This document shows positions 42,687 through 50,565 of a stretch of 64,000 nucleotides of DNA, piece by piece (positions within the stretch are counted from its first letter, which is position 1; each line of letters opens with the position of its first letter). The notes beneath the pieces were generated by a model. That model searched no databases, was not told the origin of the DNA, and saw only the letters and a list, made by a program, of their open reading frames with translations. The position numbers and the translations under genes are program-made. This stretch comes from Bacillus sp. OV322 (GTDB lineage: Bacteria; Bacillota; Bacilli; Bacillales; DSM-1321), in contig NZ_FOMA01000001.1 of assembly GCF_900112495.1 (NCBI RefSeq), forward strand, positions 496,001 to 560,000, written 5' to 3'.

Positions 42687-43184
42687 GTGAAAAAATACTT
42701 TTTACTTTTTACGGCCGCTCTAATCGCAATGGCATTATCCTTCAGCAGTGCCGGGGCAAAGGGCAAGGTACATAATAACAATACCTTTGGAATCGTGCAG
42801 GAAGCTTTTAACAAACAAGTTTCCATTAGTGAAAAACCAAGAACTAAAAAAGAAATTCATGATATTCTGCAGGGATATTTTACGGAAGATGTTATTAAAA
42901 AATTCATGAAGCAAAATGTAGTAAAGGTAAAAGGGGGATATGCAGCATTAGGTTCGGATAATGCCGAGTATTATATTCCATTCTTTAGCTATGGAACTAA
43001 AACAAAGGTGTTTGAAAACCAGAATCACAGCATAAAATATGTGCAGGAAAAGATGCAGGCAGGTGAAGGGCCTGTATCATATACCCCCCATTATGAAACT
43101 GTAAAGATGGAGAAAATTTCAGGTAAATGGAAGGTCAGCTCTATTTCCATTAATAACAGAAAGTTGCCGGCTGCAGCCAAATAA
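42687..43184 (+). CDS. Secreted DUF3993-like protein
   Basis: A 165-residue exported protein. The signal peptide is KKYFLLFTAALIAMALSFSS with cleavage near SAGA-KG. The mature part begins with FGIVQEAFNKQVSISEKP and has EIHDILQGYFTEDVIKKFM and YYIPFFSYGTKT, which I associate with the DUF3993 family of Bacillus secreted proteins of unknown function. GTG at 42687 is preferred over GTG at 42678, which overlaps the GGGGAGTG ribosome site. Confidence 0.72.
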   Translation: MKKYFLLFTAALIAMALSFSSAGAKGKVHNNNTFGIVQEAFNKQVSISEKPRTKKEIHDILQGYFTEDVIKKFMKQNVVKVKGGYAALGSDNAEYYIPFFSYGTKTKVFENQNHSIKYVQEKMQAGEGPVSYTPHYETVKMEKISGKWKVSSISINNRKLPAAAK

Positions 43185-43229
43185 ACAAGCAATCCCCCGC
43201 AAATGATGGGGGGATTGCTTGTTTATTTT
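43183..43229 (+). terminator. Terminator
   Basis: AAACAAGCAATCCCCC / GGGGGATTGCTTGTTT stem followed by ATTTTC, overlapping the end of the secreted-protein gene. Confidence 0.9.
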
Positions 43230-43232
43230 CTT

Positions 43233-43360
43233 GCTGTTTTCGTCACCATTGCTGCTATGAAACAAGGTGGCTGATTTCAGTTTCAGAATCCGCTTTCCGC
43301 ATCTAAGCAGGAGTCTCGCACAATGCGTTCAAATCAACCTTACTTCATAATGGGGCCGTC
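43233..43360 (+). repeat. Degenerate copy of the dispersed GC-rich repeat
   Basis: Shows GCTGTTTTCGT, GCTGCTATGAAACAAGG, CTGATTTCAG, CCGCTTTCCGC, CAGGAGTCTCGCACAATGCG and TCAAATCAACCT in the order of the tandem units at 33745-34410, with the central part deleted. Confidence 0.65.
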
Positions 43361-43372
43361 TTACAGAACACA

Positions 43373-43609
43373 TTAGGCCAGGGAGAGTGTCTCTTTAATT
43401 TTATCAATCTCAAAGCCGATAATTGCCTGGCCGTTTATCACAATGGTCGGTGTAGAATAAGAGCCGTATTTTTTTGTCAGCTCTTTCATGCTGGCAGCAT
43501 CTTCTTTAATATTTTTTTCTATAAAAGAAATCTGATTTTCCTGTAAAAACATCTTCATAATCTTACAGGGAGGGCAGTCAGGCTGCGTAAACAGGATAAT
43601 GTCGTTCAT
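43373..43609 (-). CDS. Glutaredoxin-family thiol protein
   Basis: A 78-residue thioredoxin-fold protein with the redox motif FTQPDCPPCKIMK near the N-terminus and the cis-proline segment YSTPTIVINGQAIIGF. It is of NrdH/YtnI-like size. It would reduce small disulfides or cytosolic target proteins, possibly with bacillithiol. GGAGGTAATC precedes the ATG at 43609; an earlier in-frame ATG overlaps that site. It is a lone gene between the secreted protein and the MBL hydrolase. Confidence 0.87.
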   Translation of the reverse strand: MNDIILFTQPDCPPCKIMKMFLQENQISFIEKNIKEDAASMKELTKKYGSYSTPTIVINGQAIIGFEIDKIKETLSLA

Positions 43610-43724
43610 GATTACCTCCAAGTTTCATCGTATAAATAGTATATAGCGGTTTTGTGTTTTTTAAAAGAAAACAGTCTGTAATTGTCCAAGTTTGCTGTTT
43701 ATCTAAGATACAAACTGCCATGGC

Positions 43725-44711
43725 TTAATCATGAACATATAATACCGACCCTTTTTGGCCGCCATGGATCTTGATAAAGTAATCTGCCATTCCCAGTGCG
43801 CTTACTTTTAAGTCCAGTTTAAGAATATCAAACACCCGATGTGAAGCAGGAACTCCCTTTTCCTGAAGATGGGTGCTTATTTGGCGAAACAGCACCGCCG
43901 CTGTTTGTGAAGCCTGCTCGTCCATGCTTTTATCAGAGGAGTAAGAGGTTTCTGCTGCAGAAAGGAATATAGGAAGCCAATGTTTTATTTGTGCATACAC
44001 ATGTGTAGGATTATTGGAGTTTCCAAAATGTCCAAAGTAAATTTTATTAATTCCAAGAACTTCATAAAGCTGAAGAGCCTTAAGCATTGCATCGGGATTA
44101 AACTGGTTTGGCGACGTGGAAGGAAGGTAAAATTCAATACTCAATTCCAGTAATTCGCTATAAAATATACCTGCTGTGTCTCCAGTGAACATTCCATTGG
44201 AAACGGAATCATGTATGCTCAAGTGATGGCTGGCATGCCCTGGTGTGTCATAAAATGTAAATGTGCAGGATTCTGAAAGCTTAAGAGTTTCTTTGTCATC
44301 TTTAATTAAGATAGCGTCATGGGGAATCGGCAGTATAGGTTCGAACAATTTACTGAATTCGCCTTTATAAACACTTTTTGCGCTTTCAATCAGTCGTGCA
44401 GGATCCTCAAGATGGCGGGCTCCTTTTTTATGAACAATGACTTTGGCTTTTGGACAGTATTTGAGAAAAAGACCGAGCCCTCCTGAATGGTCCAGATGAA
44501 TATGGGTAATAATTATATAGTCTATGTCTAAAGGAGATATACCGATTTCAGATAAGCCCTCCAATATACGGGGAATTGATGGGCTTGCAGAAGTTTCAAC
44601 GAGTGCAAGCTTTTTTTCTCGTATTACATAAGTGCCTGTCCTGTTTGGGATGTTTAAATCATATCCATCTATCAAAGTGATTCTATCATCAATCATATTA
44701 ATATTAGACAA
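43725..44711 (-). CDS. MBL-fold metallohydrolase
   Basis: A 328-residue protein with the metallo-beta-lactamase fold in its first 230 residues. The zinc motif is ITHIHLDHSGG, with further ligands in DTPGHASHH and FTGDTAG and the last His in YFGHFGN. A helical C-terminal extension of about 100 residues follows. Substrate unknown; lactonases, glyoxalase II-like and phosphodiester hydrolases all share this core. TTG at 44711 lies seven bases after AAGGTG. Confidence 0.85.
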   Translation of the reverse strand: MSNINMIDDRITLIDGYDLNIPNRTGTYVIREKKLALVETSASPSIPRILEGLSEIGISPLDIDYIIITHIHLDHSGGLGLFLKYCPKAKVIVHKKGARHLEDPARLIESAKSVYKGEFSKLFEPILPIPHDAILIKDDKETLKLSESCTFTFYDTPGHASHHLSIHDSVSNGMFTGDTAGIFYSELLELSIEFYLPSTSPNQFNPDAMLKALQLYEVLGINKIYFGHFGNSNNPTHVYAQIKHWLPIFLSAAETSYSSDKSMDEQASQTAAVLFRQISTHLQEKGVPASHRVFDILKLDLKVSALGMADYFIKIHGGQKGSVLYVHD

Positions 44712-44853
44712 AATCCATCACCTTCTTTGAATTTTTAATGTACAAAATCTCTTCCTTATTTTATGCTGATACTATGGCCATGTAAATAAAACGTTTCGGA
44801 TAATTCTGAATTTAATTCGTTATGGTTATTGGATAGAAATATATGATATAGTG

Positions 44854-44872
44854 AAACCTATCGATAAGGTTT
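44854..44872. promoter_or_regulatory. Palindrome upstream of ykuJ
   Basis: AAACCT-ATCGATA-AGGTTT lies 22 bases before the ykuJ start, in the 5' UTR or at the promoter. It has a self-complementary ATCGAT centre. The binding protein is unknown. Confidence 0.35.
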
Positions 44873-44893
44873 TATTCAGAAAGGAGAGGGAGT

Positions 44894-45133
44894 ATGTCTC
44901 AGTTACAGGGCATTCTTACCAGATTAAAAAGTTTACAGGAGCAAGCGAAGGAAACAGAATCTGCTCAGCGTTTTTTTGAAATAGATGGAGTGAAAATTTG
45001 CCAGGTTACATATTTCAGCAAAACAGAAATGTTTGAATTGGAAGTATTTAATGAAAAAAGCAAGTCATCTAAATATCAATTTGATAATATTGATATGATT
45101 ACAATCGAAATTTTCGATTTGCTGCAGGCTTAA
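44894..45133 (+). CDS. ykuJ: YkuJ family protein
   Basis: A 79-residue protein matching YkuJ: an N-terminal helix (LQGILTRLKSLQEQAKETE) followed by antiparallel strands (RFFEIDGVKICQVTYF, MFELEVFNEK, YQFDNIDMITIEIFDLLQ). Function is unknown. GGAGAGGGAG precedes the ATG. The order ykuI-(insertions)-ykuJ-zinc ribbon-ykuL follows B. subtilis. Confidence 0.9.
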   Translation: MSQLQGILTRLKSLQEQAKETESAQRFFEIDGVKICQVTYFSKTEMFELEVFNEKSKSSKYQFDNIDMITIEIFDLLQA

Positions 45134-45156
45134 TTAAAAATCTGCCTATCAATACT

Positions 45157-45202
45157 AAAAAAGCCGTACTTACACCGCAAGCGGGAATAAGTATGGCTTT
45201 TT
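45157..45202 (+). terminator. ykuJ terminator
   Basis: AAAAAGCCGTACTTA / TAAGTATGGCTTTTTA stem after ykuJ. Confidence 0.87.
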
Positions 45203-45261
45203 ATGTTCCCGCTGAGAGGATATCGGCAAGCCAAAGTACCAAAACTGTAAAAGTCTTTTTC

Positions 45262-45294
45262 AGCTGCCGCCAGACTGTGCTGCAGCTTTTTTTA
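45262..45294 (+). terminator. Second terminator-like hairpin
   Basis: AGCTGC / GCAGCT stem followed by TTTTTTTATAG. It insulates the downstream leader from ykuJ. Confidence 0.6.
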
Positions 45295-45381
45295 TAGCAA
45301 CTGAATCTTCTTGCCGGTTCCAATCCAAATATATGTATGTGATGTGATAGAAAACTGCATCCTATAAATTGAATACAGCGG

Positions 45382-45479
45382 ACGGCCTGTCATTCAGGCG
45401 CCGATGGATAGCAATCCGGCCGTTAGTCTCCCTGAAGACTAGCGAACCTTTAATGGGGTATACTGCCCGCAAAAACGGG
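45382..45479 (+). ncRNA. Candidate structured leader RNA
   Basis: Immediately before the zinc-ribbon gene. ACGGCC (45382-45387) pairs with GGCCGT (45418-45423), enclosing GGAT-AGCA-ATCC. An eight-base stem, GTTAGTCT / AGACTAGC (45422-45443), follows and shares two bases with that pairing, so the two may alternate. Last comes CCCG-CAAAAA-CGGG just before the GGGAGG ribosome site. I do not recognise it as any riboswitch class. Confidence 0.4.
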
Positions 45480-45497
45480 TAATAGGGAGGGAAGTTT

Positions 45498-45644
45498 ATG
45501 AATTCACCTGTTGTCAGATGTCCCAAGTGCAGAAGTGAAAGGGCAATAGAACATGTATTGACCGCTCAGTCCAATCAAAATGTCATTTATCAATGCAGCC
45601 AGTGCGGGTTTGAATTGAGGAATATTAAAACAGATAAAGGGTAA
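45498..45644 (+). CDS. Small zinc-ribbon protein (YkzF-position)
   Basis: A 48-residue protein with two CxxC knuckles: VRCPKCRSERAIEH at residues 7-20 and QCSQCGFELRN at residues 32-42, spaced as in a zinc ribbon. This fold appears in small transcription-associated and hypothetical proteins of Bacillus. GGGAGG precedes the ATG with suitable spacing. It occupies the place of ykzF in B. subtilis, but I cannot confirm identity. A structured leader lies directly upstream. Confidence 0.7.
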   Translation: MNSPVVRCPKCRSERAIEHVLTAQSNQNVIYQCSQCGFELRNIKTDKG

Positions 45645-45764
45645 AAAAAGCCTGGTAAATGAATAAATAAATCAGGTATTGCCAGAAGAAAGTTTCCCCT
45701 GCCTATGGTACACTTATATAGCGTAAAGATAAAAACAAAGACATATAGGTAAGGGGATTTTAAA

Positions 45765-46190
45765 ATGATTGGTACACATGATGGGGATTTATTGGACTCA
45801 AGTGTTAAAGACCTTATGATTTCTTCAGAAAGGGTAGCACATGTGCAAGTGGCCAATAATTTGGAGCATGCTCTGCTCGTTTTAACCAGAAGCGGATATA
45901 CAGCGATTCCCGTATTAGATCCAATGTACAAGCTGCATGGTCTGATCAGCACACCTGTAATTTTGGATGCAATCATGGGACTTCAGAGAATTGAATTTGA
46001 AGAACTTGAAAATAAAAAGGTTTCAGAAATTATCAATAGAGACATTCCGAGGCTTCATATAGACGACAAAGTCAGCAAGGGACTGGAATTGTTAATAGAT
46101 CATCCTTTTGTGTGCGTTGAAAATGATGAGGGTGTATTTGAAGGTATCCTGACACGCAGGGCCATTTTAAAGAGAATACGCATTAAGTGA
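45765..46190 (+). CDS. darB: CBS-domain c-di-AMP receptor DarB (YkuL/CbpB)
   Basis: A 141-residue protein of two CBS motifs: residues about 15-75 (DLMISSERVAHVQVANN, SGYTAIPVLDPMYKLHGLIS) and about 85-141 (VSEIINRDIPRLHIDDKV, FVCVENDEGVFEGILTRRAI). It matches YkuL of B. subtilis, now DarB, and CbpB of Listeria. In its apo form DarB stimulates the (p)ppGpp synthetase Rel and pyruvate carboxylase, and cyclic di-AMP binding releases them. AAGGGG precedes the ATG. It is followed by an unrelated efflux gene rather than by ccpC directly. Confidence 0.9.
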   Translation: MIGTHDGDLLDSSVKDLMISSERVAHVQVANNLEHALLVLTRSGYTAIPVLDPMYKLHGLISTPVILDAIMGLQRIEFEELENKKVSEIINRDIPRLHIDDKVSKGLELLIDHPFVCVENDEGVFEGILTRRAILKRIRIK

Positions 46191-46279
46191 CCCCTGATTG
46201 AGGAATGGTTCAGTCTTCTGCCGGCAGGAGTTCTCTTTGATTAGGCGTCATTATCGAGAATAGCCAGCTATTCAGGAAA

Positions 46280-46305
46280 CAGCTCCCGGTTGGGGGCTGG
46301 TTTTA
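46280..46305 (+). terminator. darB terminator
   Basis: CAGCTCCC / GGGGGCTG stem followed by GTTTTATTTAT. Confidence 0.75.
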
Positions 46306-46419
46306 TTTATTGCCGAGAGCCGCACCTCCTGCAGCGGCCGGCTCCGCTGGATTCACGCATTATTGTTCCAGCCCGCCATTTTTTTAAAAATTATAATTAA
46401 GTAAGGAGGGACTCATGCA

Positions 46420-47925
46420 TTGGGGGGTTCATTTTATAAATCCGGAAAAGAAAACAAGCAAACAAGACGCAGTTTTGTTCTTGCGGCTGTTATGCTTGCT
46501 ATGTTCATGAATGCAATTGAGGGAACCATCGTTTCTACAGCTATGCCGGCCATTGTGAGCGATCTTGGAGGTTTTTCTCTTTATAGCTGGGTGTTTTCAT
46601 CGTATCTTTTGATGAATGCAGTTACCGTGCTGATTTATGGCAAGCTGTCAGATTTATTTGGAAGAAAGCCGATTCTGATTTTTGGAATCATTGTGTTCTT
46701 AATAGGTTCGATATTATGCGGATTTGCTCATACGATGAATCAGCTGATTATATACCGATTCATCCAGGGCTTCGGGGCAGGAGCTGTCGCCCCGGTTGCT
46801 TCCACCATCATTGGAGATATTTATGAGAAGAAAGAACGTGCGAAAGTACAGGGGTACCTATCAAGTGTGTGGGGAATATCAGCTGTCATGGGACCAGCAC
46901 TGGGAGGCCTTCTAGTCCAGACGCTGACGTGGAGGCTCGTATTCTGGATTAACATTCCCCTGGGCATTTTATCCATGATCGGGCTTGTTTTGTTTCTGCA
47001 TGAAAATGTTAGTAAGAAAAAACCTGAAATTGATTATGGCGGAGCTGCATTGCTGACAGCCGGCATTTCCGCTGTCATGATCATTCTGGTGGAAGGCGGA
47101 GTTCATTGGCAGTGGGGTTCCTGGAAGATTATTATTCTTTTGGCATTCGCGATGCTCGCCCTATTTTTATTTGTCAGGCAAGAACGAAACTTTCCTGAAC
47201 CTATGATGCCGTTTGAAATTTGGAAAGAAAAATCCATCCTGCTGGCAAATCTCGTTTCTCTGACTACAGGTATTATGATTATTGGATTATCCAGCTACCT
47301 GCCGGCTTTCGTACAAGGAGTGATGGAAAAGTCCCCGACTGTGGCGGGTTTTACTTTAACCTCCATGTCCATTGGGTGGCCCATTGCTTCGGCTCTTTCC
47401 GGAAGACTTTTAGCTAAAATAGGATTTAAATATACTTCCATTATTGGCGGGGTTTCCTTAATTGCAGGCAGTGCAGTCCTTGTACTGATGAAGGCTTCTT
47501 TTGGACCACTGGTGGCTGCATCTGGCACATTTCTTATTGGAATTGGAATGGGGCTCACATCCACATCCTTTATTGTCCTCATTCAAAATACAGTTGAATG
47601 GGAGCGGCGGGGCATTGCAACTGCTTCTAATCTTTTTATGAGGAACCTCGGCAATACGATCGGTGCAGCACTGTTAGGCGGCATCATGAATGGAACTCTG
47701 CAAACATATCTGAATCACCACAGTGATCGCAAGTCCCTGACGATTGATGATGCTAATTCTTTGCTAAACGCCAGAGAACGTCTGCAGATTCCGGACAAAC
47801 TAAGGCATATCCTGCAGGAGGGGCTGACAATTTCACTTCACCATGTTTATTTGATTGTCTTTATATTCGCTGCTGTCAGCCTTGCCTTGCTGCTGCTTTT
47901 GCCAAAGAGCCATAAGATTGATTAA
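46420..47925 (+). CDS. MFS drug efflux transporter, DHA2 (14-TM) family
   Basis: A 501-residue polytopic protein with about fourteen membrane segments. The DHA2 motifs are present: AIEGTIVSTAMPAIVSDLGG in helix 1, GKLSDLFGRKPIL (motif A) and the antiporter motif C region GISAVMGPALGGLL. Such pumps export cationic or amphiphilic drugs with proton antiport. TTG at 46420 lies nine bases after AAGGAGGG. The nearby ATG at 46414 is out of frame. No TetR or MarR regulator is adjacent. It is convergent with the TauE-type exporter, with only three bases between stops. Confidence 0.88.
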   Translation: MGGSFYKSGKENKQTRRSFVLAAVMLAMFMNAIEGTIVSTAMPAIVSDLGGFSLYSWVFSSYLLMNAVTVLIYGKLSDLFGRKPILIFGIIVFLIGSILCGFAHTMNQLIIYRFIQGFGAGAVAPVASTIIGDIYEKKERAKVQGYLSSVWGISAVMGPALGGLLVQTLTWRLVFWINIPLGILSMIGLVLFLHENVSKKKPEIDYGGAALLTAGISAVMIILVEGGVHWQWGSWKIIILLAFAMLALFLFVRQERNFPEPMMPFEIWKEKSILLANLVSLTTGIMIIGLSSYLPAFVQGVMEKSPTVAGFTLTSMSIGWPIASALSGRLLAKIGFKYTSIIGGVSLIAGSAVLVLMKASFGPLVAASGTFLIGIGMGLTSTSFIVLIQNTVEWERRGIATASNLFMRNLGNTIGAALLGGIMNGTLQTYLNHHSDRKSLTIDDANSLLNARERLQIPDKLRHILQEGLTISLHHVYLIVFIFAAVSLALLLLLPKSHKID

Positions 47926-47927
47926 TT

Positions 47928-48659
47928 TTAAAAGAAAAGGCGATAAATCAGCTGCAAGATGAGGGCAATGGTTACGGCGTGCAAGATCTTTTTTAGATGA
48001 ATTGCAGCAATTTTTCTTGCCGCCCGTACTGCCAGCTGGGCACCTAGGATAGACCCTATCGCATAATAGATAGCGACATCCCATTCGAAATTACCGGCAT
48101 ACAGATAAGACAGAAATGCGGCCCCGCAGCTGATGAAGGTCTGAAAGCGGGTTAATGCCAGGGCCTTCAGGTAGCTTGCACCATTGTTTAAAAATGTGTA
48201 CATCAGCATCGTCGCCTGTCCAGGGCCAAACATTCCATCATATACACTTATCCCAAAAAGGGCAGGATATGCTTTTTTAGGGATATACCAATCACCGTCT
48301 TTTTGTTTCGGTTTTTTAAAAAAACTGATGATAAACGCTATGCTAAGGAGAATAACAGCCATAATATTCATTGTTTTTTCGCTGAAAGAATTTGCAAGCA
48401 TTCCGCCTGTCAATCCCCCTGCCAAGGCAAAAGGAATCAGGGTGAGTGCATCCTTTAATGTCAGCTCCCTTTGCTTTAGCAAAACATAAAAACTTGAAAA
48501 GGAAGAAAACATGTTGGAGAACTTAGCGGATGCTATAACAGAATGTATCGGAATTCCGATCAGCAGCAGCGATGGCATGCCGATTAATCCGCCGCTTCCG
48601 GCAAGTGTGCCAATAAAAGTAGCTGTAAATCCGATCAGGATCAATAAAACAATTGTCAT
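47928..48659 (-). CDS. Sulfite exporter TauE/SafE family protein
   Basis: A 243-residue membrane protein with about eight hydrophobic segments and the internal duplication of the TauE/SafE family: GTLAGSGGLIGMPSLLLIGI in the first half and YDGMFGPGQATMLMYTF in the second. These proteins export organosulfur or sulfite anions. It is divergent from ccpC across a 116-base spacer. Confidence 0.88.
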   Translation of the reverse strand: MTIVLLILIGFTATFIGTLAGSGGLIGMPSLLLIGIPIHSVIASAKFSNMFSSFSSFYVLLKQRELTLKDALTLIPFALAGGLTGGMLANSFSEKTMNIMAVILLSIAFIISFFKKPKQKDGDWYIPKKAYPALFGISVYDGMFGPGQATMLMYTFLNNGASYLKALALTRFQTFISCGAAFLSYLYAGNFEWDVAIYYAIGSILGAQLAVRAARKIAAIHLKKILHAVTIALILQLIYRLFF

Positions 48660-48740
48660 TACGCTCGCTTCCTTTCTTTTTTTCTTGTATTATATGCCGT
48701 TTAAGCTGATAATTAAATTCTGATAAAATTAATCAAAGAC

Positions 48741-48755
48741 ATAAGATTTAGTTAT
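48741..48755 (+). promoter_or_regulatory. CcpC box (ATAA-N7-TTAT)
   Basis: ATAAGATTTAGTTAT is an exact ATAA-N7-TTAT dyad, 20 bases before the ccpC start codon. This is the recognition pattern described for CcpC at citB and citZ, and it supports autoregulation. Confidence 0.7.
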
Positions 48756-48775
48756 CATTGGAGGTGCGAACGGTT

Positions 48776-49657
48776 ATGTTATTTACAGAATTTCAGCTTC
48801 TGTCCGTTTTAGCGCAGGAAATGAATATGAGAAAAGCTGCTGAGCGTTTATTTGTTTCACAGCCCGCGCTTTCTCAAAGACTGCAAAACATTGAAAATGA
48901 TTGGGGGAAGAAATTGTTTCTCCGCTCTCAAAAGGGGCTGTCCCTTACTCCTGCAGGCGAGGCAGTGATTCGTTTTGCGAATGAAGTAATTGAAAAAGAA
49001 GAAAAGGTAAGGGAAGATATACAGTCTATGGATCATGAAGTGTATGGCACGCTGAAAATAGCTTGTGCAACAATCGTGGGTCAAAACTGGCTGCCGCAGG
49101 TTTTGAAAAAATTCGTTCAAAAGTACCCTTATGCGAAAATATCACTTATAACCGGCTGGAGCAGCGAAATCCTAAAGTCGTTATATGAAGGGCAGGTCCA
49201 TATAGGAATCATCAGGGGTGCCCCTGACTGGAAAGGGGTAAAAAAGCACCTTTTCACAGATAAGCTGTATCTGGTCGATACTGAAATGAATGAATTAAGC
49301 CAGGTCCTGGAAACAGAACGGCCATTTATTCAATTTAAAAGTGACTCCAATTATTATCAGGAAATTCAAGACTGGTGGCATAGACAATTCCAGACCACTC
49401 CCAAAAATACAATTGTCGTGGACCAGATTGAAACCTGTAAACAAATGGTGTTCAATGGAATCGGCTATGCCATCCTGCCTGCCATTACTCTGCATAATAA
49501 AGACGAGAATGTATATAAAATTCCGCTCAGCAATGATCAAAATCATTCCATCCAAAGAGATACCTGGCTTTGCGGATATGAATCTGCTTTTGGGCTGAAG
49601 CAGGTGCAGGCATTCACTGAAATTGTCAAAGAGCATATACAGATGCAGGAAATATAA
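48776..49657 (+). CDS. ccpC: LysR-family regulator CcpC
   Basis: A 293-residue LysR regulator. The winged HTH is at residues 1-60 ([34 protein letters not shown]) and the citrate-responsive periplasmic-binding-like effector domain follows ([38 protein letters not shown]). It closely resembles CcpC, which represses citrate synthase and aconitase and is relieved by citrate. GGAGGTG lies ten bases before the ATG; the longer frame from 48758 would place the ribosome site inside the gene. A CcpC box overlaps its promoter region. It is followed by dapH as in the B. subtilis neighbourhood. Confidence 0.9.
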   Translation: MLFTEFQLLSVLAQEMNMRKAAERLFVSQPALSQRLQNIENDWGKKLFLRSQKGLSLTPAGEAVIRFANEVIEKEEKVREDIQSMDHEVYGTLKIACATIVGQNWLPQVLKKFVQKYPYAKISLITGWSSEILKSLYEGQVHIGIIRGAPDWKGVKKHLFTDKLYLVDTEMNELSQVLETERPFIQFKSDSNYYQEIQDWWHRQFQTTPKNTIVVDQIETCKQMVFNGIGYAILPAITLHNKDENVYKIPLSNDQNHSIQRDTWLCGYESAFGLKQVQAFTEIVKEHIQMQEI

Positions 49658-49790
49658 TTCAATATCATGGGGTGGCAGGTTTCCCCGGGAAATTTTATTT
49701 TTCTGCTTTAGGTATGCAATAACTTGTTTTACATACAGTAGTTTGGTAAATTTAAATCTGAAAAATGATACATATAGGAGGACTATAAGC

Positions 49791-50495
49791 ATGAAAATGA
49801 TGGACGCAAATGAAATTATCTCATTCATACAAAACAGTAAAAAATCAACACCAGTTAAGGTATATGTAAAAGGTGATCTAGAAGGTGTCGATTTCGGTGA
49901 TTCCAAGACATTCATTACCGGCAGCACCGGAGTGGTGTTCGGTGAATGGGACATTCTAGGCCCAATCCTTGAGGGAAATGATAAAATTGAGGATTTCGTT
50001 GTAGAAAATGACCGCAGAAATTCAGCTATCCCATTGCTTAACCTGAAAGGAATCAAGGCGAGAATTGAGCCGGGCGCAATTATCCGCGACCAGGTTGAAA
50101 TCGGCGATAATGCAGTCATCATGATGGGAGCTTCCATTAATATCGGATCAGTGATCGGGGAAGGAACCATGATTGATATGAACGCCATTCTAGGCGGAAG
50201 AGCAACAGTAGGAAAGAACTGCCATATCGGAGCCGGCGCAGTCCTTGCTGGTGTTATTGAGCCTCCTTCCGCAAAGCCAGTTGTTGTTGAAGATGACGTG
50301 CTGATTGGAGCAAATGCAGTTGTTCTGGAAGGAGTAACAATCGGCAAAGGAGCTGTAGTCGCTGCAGGAGCCATTGTCACAAAAGATGTGCCTCCATATA
50401 CAGTTGCAGCTGGTACTCCAGCGAAGGTCATTAAAGAAATTGATGAAAAAACCAAGTCGAAAACAGAAATCATGCAGGAGCTTCGCCAGCTTTAA
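49791..50495 (+). CDS. dapH: 2,3,4,5-tetrahydropyridine-2,6-dicarboxylate N-acetyltransferase
   Basis: A 234-residue left-handed beta-helix acetyltransferase that acetylates tetrahydrodipicolinate, the first step of the acetylated diaminopimelate branch. The hexapeptide repeats are obvious from about residue 90 ([45 protein letters not shown]) to the C-terminal helix. The frame opens at 49623, but AGGAGG nine bases before the ATG at 49791 gives the standard length. dapL follows; a hairpin separates them. Confidence 0.95.
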   Translation: MKMMDANEIISFIQNSKKSTPVKVYVKGDLEGVDFGDSKTFITGSTGVVFGEWDILGPILEGNDKIEDFVVENDRRNSAIPLLNLKGIKARIEPGAIIRDQVEIGDNAVIMMGASINIGSVIGEGTMIDMNAILGGRATVGKNCHIGAGAVLAGVIEPPSAKPVVVEDDVLIGANAVVLEGVTIGKGAVVAAGAIVTKDVPPYTVAAGTPAKVIKEIDEKTKSKTEIMQELRQL

Positions 50496-50512
50496 TCAAT
50501 CTATATACATCC

Positions 50513-50548
50513 CACAAAAGCGCGGACTGCTTTATCCGCGCTTTTGTG
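50513..50548 (+). terminator. Hairpin between dapH and dapL
   Basis: CACAAAAGCGCGGA / TCCGCGCTTTTGTG stem with an eight-base loop, but only TTTTG on its right side. It could be a partial terminator that lowers dapL expression or an mRNA-stabilising element. Confidence 0.6.
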
Positions 50549-50565
50549 CTTAGGAGGCAGTGAAA

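Noticed and set aside
49295-50473. Long minus-strand frame of 392 codons across ccpC and dapH
   Set aside because: It is antisense to two well-supported genes, has Ser/Thr/Pro/Ile-rich composition typical of shadow frames, and has no ribosome site.
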